Positions 1 through 7,530 of a DNA stretch of 25,318 bases are shown in pieces. The notes below the pieces were generated by a model. The model saw only the letters and a list, made by a program, of their open reading frames with translations. It was not told where the DNA came from and did not search any database. Position 1 is the stretch's first letter, and each line of letters opens with the position of its first letter. This DNA comes from JAICTV01 sp035634055. Its GTDB lineage: Bacteria > Planctomycetota > Phycisphaerae > Tepidisphaerales > Tepidisphaeraceae. The position numbers and the translations under genes are program-made. The stretch spans positions 1 through 25,318 of the forward strand of contig DASQDR010000173.1 in NCBI GenBank assembly GCA_035634055.1, written 5' to 3'.

Positions 1-1
1 C

Positions 2-67
2 CACCTGGTCAAGCAGACCCAGGACCAGTTGGCCGACGCCGAGGCGGAACTGGCGAAGCTGGGGTAG
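2..67 (+). CDS. 3' end of a coding region with a coiled-coil tail (possibly valyl-tRNA synthetase)
   Basis: Only the last 21 codons are inside the window, ending in TAG at 65-67. The peptide has a heptad-like helical pattern (HLVKQTQDQLADAEAELAKL). This resembles the C-terminal tRNA-binding coiled-coil arm of ValS, where a segment of the type 'aP..vV..er..La..ea.laKL' ends the protein. That match is by eye on 21 residues, so other proteins with coiled-coil tails remain possible. The gene converges with gpsA across a repeat-rich spacer. Confidence 0.4.
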   Translation, partial: HLVKQTQDQLADAEAELAKLG

Positions 68-90
68 GGGAAGTCAGAAAGGCCAAACCG

Positions 91-260
91 GAATGACGAA
101 ATCAGAATGACGAAACCAGAACGACGAATCAGCACGACGAAATCAGAATGACGAAGCGCAAATGACGAACGAGCGCTTCGTATTCGCCGGCGTGCCGGTG
201 GCCTTCGTCATTCGTCATTCGATTTTTGATTCGTCGTTCTGACTTGGTCATTCTGATTTC
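91..260. repeat. Imperfect inverted repeat built from GAATGACGAA-type units
   Basis: The left arm holds near-copies of a 10-mer at 91-100, 105-114, 119-128, 132-141, 146-155 and 161-169 (GAATGACGAA and variants such as GAACGACGAA), joined by short linkers such as ATCA. The right arm (204-259) carries the reverse complement: TTCGTCATT at 204-212 and 211-219, TTCGTCGTTCT at 230-240, and GGTCATTCTGATTT to 259. The arms can fold into a long hairpin between two convergent genes, so it may end transcription from both sides. It is richer in A/T than its surroundings. The right arm includes the last codons and stop of gpsA. Confidence 0.85.
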
Positions 261-1306
261 CCGCCCCCGCCCTCCGATCGCTCCGGCTTCGGGTCGCGCG
301 TCATCAGTTCAGTCAGCGCGGCCAGCACGTCCTTGTCCTCGAACAGCACGGCGTGCACGGCATCGGTGATGGGCATGTCCACCTGGTGCCGCCGGGCCAG
401 CTCGCGCACGGCCTTTGTCGTGGGCACGCCTTCGGCCACGCTGTTCATCGACGCGAGGATCTCGTCGAGCTTCCGCCCCTTGCCGACCTGCTCGCCAACC
501 GTGCGGTTGCGCCCCTCGGGGCTGACGCACGTGGTGATCAGGTCGCCGACGCCGGCCAAGCCGTGGAAGGTTTCCTCGCGCGCGCCCATCGCCACGCCCA
601 GCCGGGTGATCTCGACGAGCCCGCGCGTGACGAGTGCCGCCTTGCAGTTGTTGCCCGCGCCCAGCCCGTCGATGATTCCGGCGGCGATGGCGATCACGTT
701 CTTCGTCGCGCCGGCCAGCTCCACGCCGGTCGCGTCGGCGTTGGTGTAGACGCGGAACCACTGCGTCGACAGCGCCGCCTGCACGCGCCGCGCCAGCGCG
801 TCGTCCGCGCTGGCCGCCACCGCCGTCGCCGGCAGATAGCGCGCGATTTCCCCGGCGATGTTCGGACCCGACAGCGCGCACAGCGACCAGTCACACGCCG
901 GGCCGCCAGCGTCGCCGGCGCGGATCCCGCCGAGCACGTCGGCGATCACTTGCGTCGGGCGCAGCAGCGACTCGTTCTCGATCCCCTTGGCCACCGAGAC
1001 GATCGACGCGTCGCGCGGCAGGTGCGGCCGCAGCCGCTCCCACACGCTGCGCATGTACTGCGTGGGGATGGCCGACAGCACCAGCGTCGCCCCGTCGAAG
1101 CACTCGCCGTCGTTGGCCGTCAGGTGAACGCCCGGCGGCACCTTCACGCCCGGGAGCAGGCGGCGCTGCTCGCGGTCCTGGATCAGCCGGTCGATCGACT
1201 CCTCGAACGCCCCCCACATGGTGACGGCGTGGCCGCCCTGGGTGAGCAGGATCGAGCAGACGGTGGCCATCGCCCCGTCGCCGAGAATGGTGACGCGCTC
1301 GGGCAT
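248..1306 (-). CDS. gpsA: NAD(P)-dependent glycerol-3-phosphate dehydrogenase
   Basis: Reduces dihydroxyacetone phosphate to sn-glycerol-3-phosphate in the cytosol, the entry to phospholipid synthesis. The N-terminal Rossmann motif reads VTILGDGAMATV, a variant of the usual GxGxxG. SVAKGIE lies mid-domain, and the C-terminal catalytic domain holds GATKNVIAIAAG with the catalytic lysine near residue 202, followed by VTRGLVEITRLG, GLAGVGDLITTC and the substrate-binding SPEGRNRTVG. I chose the ATG at 1306 because the family starts a few residues before the first beta strand. An in-frame GTG at 1345 would add 13 residues, and neither start has a clear Shine-Dalgarno. The protein is about 352 residues, normal for the family. 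Its last residues (GGGGKSE) are read out of the adjacent inverted repeat, so the C-terminus looks extended by repeat sequence. Confidence 0.95.
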   Translation of the reverse strand: MPERVTILGDGAMATVCSILLTQGGHAVTMWGAFEESIDRLIQDREQRRLLPGVKVPPGVHLTANDGECFDGATLVLSAIPTQYMRSVWERLRPHLPRDASIVSVAKGIENESLLRPTQVIADVLGGIRAGDAGGPACDWSLCALSGPNIAGEIARYLPATAVAASADDALARRVQAALSTQWFRVYTNADATGVELAGATKNVIAIAAGIIDGLGAGNNCKAALVTRGLVEITRLGVAMGAREETFHGLAGVGDLITTCVSPEGRNRTVGEQVGKGRKLDEILASMNSVAEGVPTTKAVRELARRHQVDMPITDAVHAVLFEDKDVLAALTELMTRDPKPERSEGGGGKSE

Positions 1307-1345
1307 CTCGCGCGCAGTTGTACCGCATGCAGCGGGGAGATTCAC

Positions 1346-1719
1346 AGGGCGAACGCCAGCCCGCCCGCCCGTGAACGGCTGCAGATTTACCTTGCGGGGG
1401 TCGTGGGCGGCGCGTTAGGTTCCCGCCCCTTCGGAGAACCCTGTGCTTTTGTCGCTTTTCACATCGTCCCTGCGGACGCGGCCCTCCGGAGGCGCCGTCC
1501 ACCTACTCGGCGCGCATTAGGCGCGCCAACGCCTTGAACCGTTGGTTAGCCTTGGTGCGCCGCGAGCGATGCCTTCGTCGGCTCCGCGCGCGTTCGCGAT
1601 CTCATTAACTCGTGCGCCGGCAACGGCAGCGCGTCGGGCCGGGCCAGCGCCGGCTGGATCGGCGCTGACGGGGCGCCGTCGCCAATGCCAAACGTGCCGC
1701 CCGCGCGGCGGCTGTCACC
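1346..1719. other. Intergenic region with a stem-loop, no supported gene
   Basis: This is the divergent spacer between gpsA and the AAA+ ATPase gene, so it should hold promoters for both. I cannot pick out convincing -35/-10 pairs. The clearest structure is a perfect 7-bp stem at 1509-1515 and 1521-1527 (GGCGCGC, loop ATTAG) with no U-run on either side. Short frames here lack family signatures. Confidence 0.5.
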
Positions 1720-3087
1720 ATGGGGAACGGAGCGCAAAACAGTACTGATTTGACCCTTGGCGAGGATGCCACCGATCTCTCGTCGTCCGCGGTGCCCCGC
1801 CCGACCGGCCCGCTGCCCGCATCGCTGGTGCTGAACCAGCGGTGCGCGGGCGCCGTGCGCGCGTACCTGAACGCGAACGGCCTGCGGCACTACCGCGTCT
1901 TCTGCGCGGGCGACGGCGACGAGGACGACCTGGCGGATGTGGACGCCTACCTCGATCGCCTGGACGAGCCCGCCGCCGCGTGGCAGATGCCGCCCCCGCT
2001 GGTCGCCGGCGGCGAGCGCGTCGGCGTCATCGCCGAAGAGGCGGGCGCCGATGCCGGCGGGCTGCGCGAGTCCGGCATCCTCCGGCTCGCCCGGCACGAG
2101 GTGGTGCTGGCCCGGTGGTATTGGGTGCACGTGGAGGATGGGGGCACGATGCGTAGCCTCCTGCTCAGCGCCGCCCCGTCGGCCGACGCCTTCGCGCGGT
2201 TCCGCGCCCAACTGTCGCACCTGCGCCGTCCGGGCAACCGGGCGTCCTGGCAGATCGTTCGCGGCTACGCCTACGCTGACCTGCCTAAGGTCCCGCGCGT
2301 GGCGCCGGCGGACCTGCTGCTCGACGACGACGTCCGCCGCCGCGTCGACGGCGAGATCGTCCGGTTCTTTACGCCGGAGGTGGAGCGGCTTTACGCGTCG
2401 CTGAACGTCCCTTACCGCCGCGGCGTGCTGCTGCACGGCCCGCCGGGCAACGGCAAGACGAGCCTGATCCGCCACGTCGGCGCGCGGCTGCCGCACGTGC
2501 CGGCGATGCTGCTGCGACCGTCGGCCTCCTTCGACGCCGACAAGCTTGAACAGGCCCTGCGCCGCTGGATGCTGCAGGCGCCGGCGATCCTCGTCATCGA
2601 GGACCTGAACTGGCTGCTGGAGCAGGTGAACATCTCGACGTTCCTCAACCAGCTCGACGGCGCCGACGCGTCGGTCACCGGCGGGCTGTTGCTGATCGCG
2701 ACCACGAACCACCCGGAGGTGCTCGACCCGGCGATCAACAACCGGCCGGGGCGCTTCGACGTCGCGCTGGAGATCCCGTGCCCGCGGCGCGACCTGCGGC
2801 TGGCGCTGCTCCGACAGAAGCTGGCCGCGCAGATCGACGACGCGATCATCGAGCGCGTCGCCGGGGAGACCGACGGGCTCTCGTTCGCGCACCTTCAAGA
2901 GGTGCTGCGGCTGAGCGGGCTGACGGCGATCCACGCCGGGCGCAACGCGCGCTGCGACGCTGACGTGCTGGAGGCGGTTCGCACCGTGCGGCGGGCGCAC
3001 GAGGAGGCGATCCGCGGCTTCCCGAGCCGCCGGCCCGAGATTCCGTTTGGCCTGCTGCCGCTCCGCGAGCGGCGGAAGTCGCTCTGA
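1720..3087 (+). CDS. AAA+ ATPase with a BCS1-like ATPase core
   Basis: A 455-residue protein with an unrecognised N-terminal domain (about 1-190) and one AAA+ module. Walker A is GPPGNGKT at 240-247. Walker B reads ILVIED at 290-295, with the E-D order typical of BCS1-type proteins instead of the common D-E. The sensor-1 segment IATTNHPEVLDPA starts near 326, and the arginine-finger region NNRPGRFD is at 340-347. A GLSFAHLQEV segment follows in the C-terminal lid. There is no signal peptide or membrane segment, so it is probably cytosolic. Such ATPases remodel or unfold protein partners, but no partner is encoded next to it and the substrate is unknown. ATG 1720 is the only plausible upstream start. 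No clear Shine-Dalgarno precedes it. Confidence 0.85.
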   Translation: MGNGAQNSTDLTLGEDATDLSSSAVPRPTGPLPASLVLNQRCAGAVRAYLNANGLRHYRVFCAGDGDEDDLADVDAYLDRLDEPAAAWQMPPPLVAGGERVGVIAEEAGADAGGLRESGILRLARHEVVLARWYWVHVEDGGTMRSLLLSAAPSADAFARFRAQLSHLRRPGNRASWQIVRGYAYADLPKVPRVAPADLLLDDDVRRRVDGEIVRFFTPEVERLYASLNVPYRRGVLLHGPPGNGKTSLIRHVGARLPHVPAMLLRPSASFDADKLEQALRRWMLQAPAILVIEDLNWLLEQVNISTFLNQLDGADASVTGGLLLIATTNHPEVLDPAINNRPGRFDVALEIPCPRRDLRLALLRQKLAAQIDDAIIERVAGETDGLSFAHLQEVLRLSGLTAIHAGRNARCDADVLEAVRTVRRAHEEAIRGFPSRRPEIPFGLLPLRERRKSL

Positions 3088-3145
3088 TCCGAAGGCTTTG
3101 CGGAGCGGGTGCGCGACGCGGCGAGGACTTCGGCCTGTGATCCGA

Positions 3146-4897
3146 TCACTCGCCCTCAGCGCTGCCGCCGGGAGCGTCTGCGCCGGCGCGCTCGTACTCG
3201 GCGAGGAGCGGCTCCAGGCGGCGCGTGCTGTCCTCCAGTCCGCCCGGGCGGTTGCGGGCGAGCCATAGGCGGCGGTGTTCGGCGAGGATCGAGCGAACGT
3301 CAGCGGCGAGTTCGCTCGGCCGCATCGGTTCGACGTTCAGGCGGAAGCGCCCGACGCGGCAGGCGTGGCGGAGCATGGCGGCGGCGTTGCGGATCTCAGC
3401 GGCGATCAGCTCCGCGTCGGCGCGGTCCATGTCGGCGGCGGGCAGGCGAGCGAGGGCGGCGTCGATCCTCGCCTCGGCGTCGTCGTATTCGCCCTTCGTG
3501 ATCGGCTCCCAGAGCTTCCTGCGATCCTGGCCGCCGACGAGGGACCAGAACAGCCGCGTGGACATGCCCAGGGGCGTCGTCACCGCCTGGTAGACGTTCC
3601 CCAGGTCGTGCACGAGCTGGCCCATCACGCCGGCGCGGTCGCGGAAGACGTGGAGGTCGAGCGCGCGCGGCAGGTCGAGGTCGCGGTTCGATTCCAGGCA
3701 CCAGGAGAACGCCGCGCCGGCGGCGAGACCGAGGAAGCTGACCGGCAGGTACTGGAGGTGGCCGAGGTCGCCCCAGTCGGTGTTGAGGTAGCCGATCGCG
3801 CCGTTGGCAAGCCCGCTGGCGGCGGCGGAGCGGAGGTTGGCCAGCGCGTTGTCGGTGCGGCCGGTGATCGAAAGCCAGCTCGACGTGCCGGGACAGACGT
3901 AGAACGGCACCCCCGCGTCGGCAAACGCGCGCGTCTGCTTGTCGAACGGGTGGTCGGCGTCGTAGCCCCAGTTGAGCGCGATCACGTCCCCGGGCAGCTC
4001 GGCGATCAGCGCCGGGTGGTTCAGGACGATGTCGCCCCAGAACTGCATCGTCCGCCCGCGCTGCCTGACCGCCTGGTCGATCTTCAACAGGAACTCGAGG
4101 TAGACGCGTTCCTTGCCCAACCTCTCGCACTCCGCGCGGCTCTTGCCCAGGCCGAGGTCGAAGGTCTCGTCGCAGCCGACGTTGAACAGCTTCGACGCGA
4201 AGTTCGGCAGCAGCTCGTCGTAGAGCGACTCCACGAGTTCGAGGCTGCGCGGGTCCAGCGGATTGAGCGTGAACCCGCCGGCGTGGCGAGCGCCCCAGGG
4301 GAACGTGAAGCCGTCGGGCTTCTCGGCCAGCGGCTCGTAGCGCGGGTGCTTCAGCCACCGCTCCATGTGCCCGAAGGAATTCTGGTTCGGCACCAGCTCG
4401 ATGAACCGCTCGCGGCAGTAGGCGTCCAGGCGACGCACCTCCTCGGGCGTCAGCGGGCTGGCGTCGCGCCAGACGTCGGGATGGCCGGCGTAGGCGAACG
4501 TGTGCTCCGTGTAGAGCTGGAGCTGGTTGACCTTCAGGCTCGCCAGCAGGTCGACGATCGCGCAGAGGGTCTCCATCGTCGGCACCTTGTCACGCGAGAC
4601 GTCGAGCATCACGCCGCGCGCGCGGAAGTCCGGCCAGTCTTCGATCTGGACCTGCGGGAGACCGTGCGGGTCATCGGCGAACTGGCGGCGGAGCTGCGCC
4701 AGCGTCTGGTGCGCATAGAACAGCCCGGCGGGGTCGGCACCCACCAGCTCAACTGCATCCGCCGACAAGGTGATCCGGTACCCCTGCGCCCGCCCCACTG
4801 CCGGATCGATCGCGCTCCGCAGTGGCGCCGCGCCGGCGACGCAACCCTCGCGCCGGCGCAGGATCCTCGGCATCGGTAACAGCGTGATGTCGCCCAT
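3146..4897 (-). CDS. Glycoside hydrolase family 20 (beta-N-acetylhexosaminidase-like)
   Basis: A 583-residue protein. Residues about 1-95 resemble the GH20 accessory domain 2 (GYRITLSADAVELVGADPAG, AGLFYAHQTLAQL). The TIM-barrel catalytic domain follows, from DFRARGVMLDVSRDKVP. The paired acidic residues of GH20 enzymes appear in FNVGCDETFDLG as D243 and E244: the Asp orients the substrate N-acetyl group and the Glu is the acid/base. The family removes terminal GlcNAc or GalNAc residues from glycans. No signal peptide or lipobox is visible, suggesting a cytosolic enzyme acting on imported oligosaccharides or recycled cell-wall sugars; substrate choice is inference. The start is ATG 4897, with a second in-frame ATG at 4873. 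It converges with the AAA+ gene (58 bp) and diverges from nuoB (166 bp). Confidence 0.88.
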   Translation of the reverse strand: MGDITLLPMPRILRRREGCVAGAAPLRSAIDPAVGRAQGYRITLSADAVELVGADPAGLFYAHQTLAQLRRQFADDPHGLPQVQIEDWPDFRARGVMLDVSRDKVPTMETLCAIVDLLASLKVNQLQLYTEHTFAYAGHPDVWRDASPLTPEEVRRLDAYCRERFIELVPNQNSFGHMERWLKHPRYEPLAEKPDGFTFPWGARHAGGFTLNPLDPRSLELVESLYDELLPNFASKLFNVGCDETFDLGLGKSRAECERLGKERVYLEFLLKIDQAVRQRGRTMQFWGDIVLNHPALIAELPGDVIALNWGYDADHPFDKQTRAFADAGVPFYVCPGTSSWLSITGRTDNALANLRSAAASGLANGAIGYLNTDWGDLGHLQYLPVSFLGLAAGAAFSWCLESNRDLDLPRALDLHVFRDRAGVMGQLVHDLGNVYQAVTTPLGMSTRLFWSLVGGQDRRKLWEPITKGEYDDAEARIDAALARLPAADMDRADAELIAAEIRNAAAMLRHACRVGRFRLNVEPMRPSELAADVRSILAEHRRLWLARNRPGGLEDSTRRLEPLLAEYERAGADAPGGSAEGE

Positions 4898-5063
4898 GTC
4901 GGCCCAGTGTAGCGAAGGTTCGCTGATGACCGCCGAGCCCGTTCTATGGTCGCGATTGTCCCCGAGTTGGCTGCCCGCACCGGGTTTGACCTCGACCCGC
5001 CGCGGTTTTGGACAACCCCTCAGGACGCTTGAGAACCCGCGGGAGGCGGGCGATAATCACGTT

Positions 5064-5609
5064 ATGTCGTGGATCGAGAATCGCTTTGAAGAAGGCCTCA
5101 TCGTCACCAGCCTCGATTTCATGATCAACTGGGGTCGCAAGAACTCCATTTGGCCGATGACGTTCGGGCTGGCGTGCTGCGCCATCGAGATGATGGCGGT
5201 GGGCGCGTCCCGCTTCGACCTGGACCGTTTCGGCGCGGGCGCGTTCCGCGCTACGCCGCGGCAGGCGGACCTGATGATCGTGGCCGGCACGGTCAACTAC
5301 AAGATGGCCTCGCGCCTCAAGCGCCTTTACCACCAGATGCCCGACCCGAAGTACGTCATCGCCATGGGCGCATGCACGGTCGGCGGCGGGCCCTATTTCA
5401 AGTACGGGTACAACGTCGTTAAGGGCGTCGACCTGGTCGTGCCCGTGGACGTCTACGTCCCCGGCTGTCCGCCGCGCCCCGAGGCGCTGATGGAGGGGAT
5501 CATGCGGCTCCAGGACAAGATCAGCGCCCGCACGATCGGCCTCCCCCGCGGCGCCAAGGCCGCCGCCCAAACCCGCCCCCTGATCGCCCCGATGCCGGCG
5601 GCGGTGTAG
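5064..5609 (+). CDS. nuoB: NADH-quinone oxidoreductase subunit B
   Basis: The 181-residue protein is the NuoB/PSST subunit of respiratory complex I, which carries the terminal [4Fe-4S] cluster N2 next to the quinone site. The four cluster ligands are visible: the adjacent cysteines C38 and C39 in GLACCAIEMM, C104 in MGACTVGGG, and C135 in VPGCPPRPEAL. Length and motifs are normal. The frame is open well upstream, but ATG 5064 begins the family-typical MSWIENRFEEG, so that start is chosen. A purine-rich GGGAGG lies farther upstream than a standard Shine-Dalgarno. No other nuo gene is nearby, so this is either a dispersed complex I gene or an extra copy. A toxin-antitoxin pair begins 28 bp downstream on the same strand. 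Confidence 0.95.
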   Translation: MSWIENRFEEGLIVTSLDFMINWGRKNSIWPMTFGLACCAIEMMAVGASRFDLDRFGAGAFRATPRQADLMIVAGTVNYKMASRLKRLYHQMPDPKYVIAMGACTVGGGPYFKYGYNVVKGVDLVVPVDVYVPGCPPRPEALMEGIMRLQDKISARTIGLPRGAKAAAQTRPLIAPMPAAV

Positions 5610-5637
5610 GCGCGGGGTGCCGACCTGAGGATGCGCG

Positions 5638-5895
5638 ATGAACCTCTCCCTCCCGCCTCAGATTCAGAAGTTGATCGACGAGCGCGTGCGCTCGGGGCAG
5701 TACGGATCGCCTGAGGACGTGGTCGCGGCAGCCGTCGCCACGCTCGACCAACAGGAGAAGCGAGGGGATTTCGCGCCCGGGGAACTCCATCGCCTCCTGG
5801 AGGACGGCGAGGCCGGTGGGGACGCTCTGGATGGCGATCAAGTCTTCGCCGAGCTGCGCGCCCTGCGCCCGCGCGAGCAGGGCAACGGCGGATGA
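5638..5895 (+). CDS. ParD/CopG-family antitoxin
   Basis: An 85-residue protein with the N-terminal pattern of a ribbon-helix-helix antitoxin: a short beta strand (NLSLPPQIQKLIDERV) and then the helix signature SGQYGSPEDVVAAAVATL. The acidic C-terminal half would wrap the toxin. Such proteins bind DNA as dimers, repress their own operon and neutralise ParE. CTGAGG at 5625-5630 gives a Shine-Dalgarno about 7 nt before ATG 5638. The start lies 28 nt after the nuoB stop, so it may be co-transcribed with nuoB or have a promoter inside nuoB. Its stop overlaps the toxin start by 4 nt (ATGA), the usual coupled arrangement. Confidence 0.85.
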   Translation: MNLSLPPQIQKLIDERVRSGQYGSPEDVVAAAVATLDQQEKRGDFAPGELHRLLEDGEAGGDALDGDQVFAELRALRPREQGNGG

Positions 5896-6188
5896 GGCAG
5901 TTGCTCATCCGACCGCAGGCCCGCCTCGACCTGCTTCAGATCTGGCATTACATCGCCGCCGACAATCCGGGCGCTGCTGAGGGCGTGATCGAGAGGCTGG
6001 AGTCGGCCATGCGCGGCCTGGCGGAGATGCCCGGCAAGGGCCACCGGCGCAGCGACGTCGCCGATGTTCGCTATCGCTTCTGGAGCGTCTTTTCCTACCT
6101 CATCGCGTACCGCTACGACGCCGCCTCGCTGACGGTCGTGCGCGTGGTGCACGGCTCGCGAAACGTGCGCGGGCTGTTCAGGGAGTAA
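5892..6188 (+). CDS. ParE/RelE-superfamily toxin
   Basis: A 98-residue protein with the ParE fold signature: LLIRPQARLDLLQIWHYIA at the N-terminus, AMRGLAEMPGKGHRRSDV in the middle, YRFWSVFSYLIAYRYD in the core sheet, and the terminal VRVVHGSRNVRGLF. Known ParE toxins poison DNA gyrase, whereas RelE relatives cut mRNA. The H-G-x-R-[ND] ending and the paired ParD point to the ParE branch. It overlaps the antitoxin stop by 4 nt. All segments of the family are present and the frame is intact, so the toxin could be active. Whether it stabilises this chromosomal region or has been taken over for regulation cannot be read from sequence. Confidence 0.87.
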   Translation: MRQLLIRPQARLDLLQIWHYIAADNPGAAEGVIERLESAMRGLAEMPGKGHRRSDVADVRYRFWSVFSYLIAYRYDAASLTVVRVVHGSRNVRGLFRE

Positions 6189-6246
6189 GGCAGGCGGCGG
6201 CGAGATCGCGGGCCCCATCAACGATTGGCAAGAGGGAGAGGCGTCC

Positions 6247-6969
6247 TCACCGCTCCGGCGGCGTGCTGTCCGTCACCACGTCAAAGCCGCGCCCGGGTGG
6301 CTCGCGCCAGGTGTAGCCGCAGTCGGCGCAGCCTTGGCGGCGGGTGGTCCAGGCGAAGCAGACGGCGCAGATCAGCATGATCAGCCCGAGCAGCGGGTGC
6401 ATCGACATGCCCAACAGGACGAGCAACGTCGTGGCGATGATGCGCCGGCCGCCCCACCGTTCGAGGTTCAAGTTCGGCGACCCGCAGCGCGGGCAGTTCG
6501 CGAGGTTCTCGTCGGCCTCGCCGTCGACGATGGCGTCGTTGATCTCCGCGTCGCCGCCGCTGAGCAACTGCGACGCGCGCGGGAGCTCGTCGCGCGGCAC
6601 CTGGAGCTTGATGCCGCCGAGCGCGATGGCGCAGTGCCAGGCGGCGGTGACGGTGTTCTCGTCGGCGATGAAGCAGGGGATGCCCTCGGCCTCGAGCCGG
6701 ATGCGGGCGAGGTGGGCGGCAGTCGGGTGGTGAAACGCGGCGACAGTGCGCCAGCGAATGGGTTGGCCGTCGCGGCCGTCGTCTCCGTGCCCGCCGTCGC
6801 CTCCGTCGTCGTTGCCGCCGGAGCCATGACTGATGTGGCCGCGGTCCTCATCCGCCGCTGCGGGCAGTTGTCGGGTGGGCGACCGGTGCGGAGGCTCGGG
6901 CAGGACGGCAAGCACGCGGGTTAGTCTATCTCGCCCCTCCGCCGCCGGTCGAGCGGCACAATCCCTCAC
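6247..6969 (-). CDS. DUF2007-domain protein with a zinc ribbon split by a two-helix membrane hairpin
   Basis: Up to 240 residues. Residues about 70-140 (WRTVAAFHHPTAAHLARIRL, GIPCFIADENTV, GGIKLQVPRDELPRASQLL) match the DUF2007 'putative signal transducing protein' pattern, a small ferredoxin-like domain. A first CxxC knuckle (CPRC, 159-162) follows, then two closely spaced hydrophobic stretches (about 177-207, separated by MHP), then a second CxxC (CADC, 214-217). The start is uncertain. GTG 6969 is the farthest one but lies 6 bp from the divergent gene, and the Gly/Asp/His-rich stretch at residues 45-68 looks like a linker or untranslated sequence. Function is unknown; a membrane-tethered metal-binding sensor or adaptor is a guess. 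Confidence 0.7.
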   Translation of the reverse strand: MRDCAARPAAEGRDRLTRVLAVLPEPPHRSPTRQLPAAADEDRGHISHGSGGNDDGGDGGHGDDGRDGQPIRWRTVAAFHHPTAAHLARIRLEAEGIPCFIADENTVTAAWHCAIALGGIKLQVPRDELPRASQLLSGGDAEINDAIVDGEADENLANCPRCGSPNLNLERWGGRRIIATTLLVLLGMSMHPLLGLIMLICAVCFAWTTRRQGCADCGYTWREPPGRGFDVVTDSTPPER

Positions 6970-6975
6970 CCGCGC

Positions 6976-7371
6976 ATGGAACGCCGCTTGCGGCCGCGCG
7001 ACGCCATGCGAACAGCAACATCACGGAACCTCGTGGGGGCGGCCGCGGTGCTCGGCGGGTCCCTGGTGCTCGCCTGCCTGGTGCTGGTGGTCGGACTCTG
7101 GCTGGCGGCCGACCGGCTGGCGCGGCGGCTCGACGGACCGATCCGCGCCCACGGCTCGGCCGTCAGCGACGCGGGCGGGAGGGTTGGCACGGCGGTCGAT
7201 CAGTTGATGCTGGCGACGAACCGCCACGCCGACGCCGTGCGACAGGCCGGTGCCGCCATCGCCCGCCCGGAGATCACCGTGGCCCAGCCGGTGCCGATCC
7301 GCGAGCCGGTCAAGATCCGTGGGCCGGCCGACGACGGAGCGCTGCCGGTAAACGCGAAGATCGGGAAGTGA
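6976..7371 (+). CDS. Small membrane-anchored hypothetical protein
   Basis: A protein of up to 131 residues with an uncleaved N-terminal membrane anchor at about 20-45 (GAAAVLGGSLVLACLVLVVG and following) after an Arg-rich cytosolic stub. Next is a helical stretch with repeated small residues and basic pairs (RLARRLDGPIRAHGSAVSDA, VDQLMLATNRHADAVRQAG) and a Pro-rich tail (QPVPIREPVKIRGP). I do not recognise a family. An in-frame ATG at 7006 (residue 11) is an alternative start that would give room for a promoter, since ATG 6976 sits only 6 bp from the divergent GTG. Neither start has a good Shine-Dalgarno. It is probably real because the frame, anchor and topology are coherent. Confidence 0.55.
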   Translation: MERRLRPRDAMRTATSRNLVGAAAVLGGSLVLACLVLVVGLWLAADRLARRLDGPIRAHGSAVSDAGGRVGTAVDQLMLATNRHADAVRQAGAAIARPEITVAQPVPIREPVKIRGPADDGALPVNAKIGK

Positions 7372-7452
7372 TTGGCGGGACGGTGCTGGCTTGGGCGAAG
7401 CGCCGCCGGGGCCACCGACGTCGCCCCGAGAGACTATTTCAGCCGCCCTTGC

Positions 7453-7492
7453 AGAAACAAAACCGCGGCGCCCGTTTGGGGGCGCCGCGGTT
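7453..7492 (-). terminator. Intrinsic terminator of the exosortase/EPS block
   Basis: A perfect 13-bp stem pairs 7461-7473 with 7480-7492 around a 6-nt loop. Read on the minus strand, the GC-rich stem is followed by TTTTGTTT. It lies about 40 nt beyond the stop of the Wzc-like gene, where a rho-independent terminator would be expected. Confidence 0.88.
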
Positions 7493-7530
7493 CATTGTCG
7501 TGAGCGAAGGCGGATACCAATCGCTGGCCG

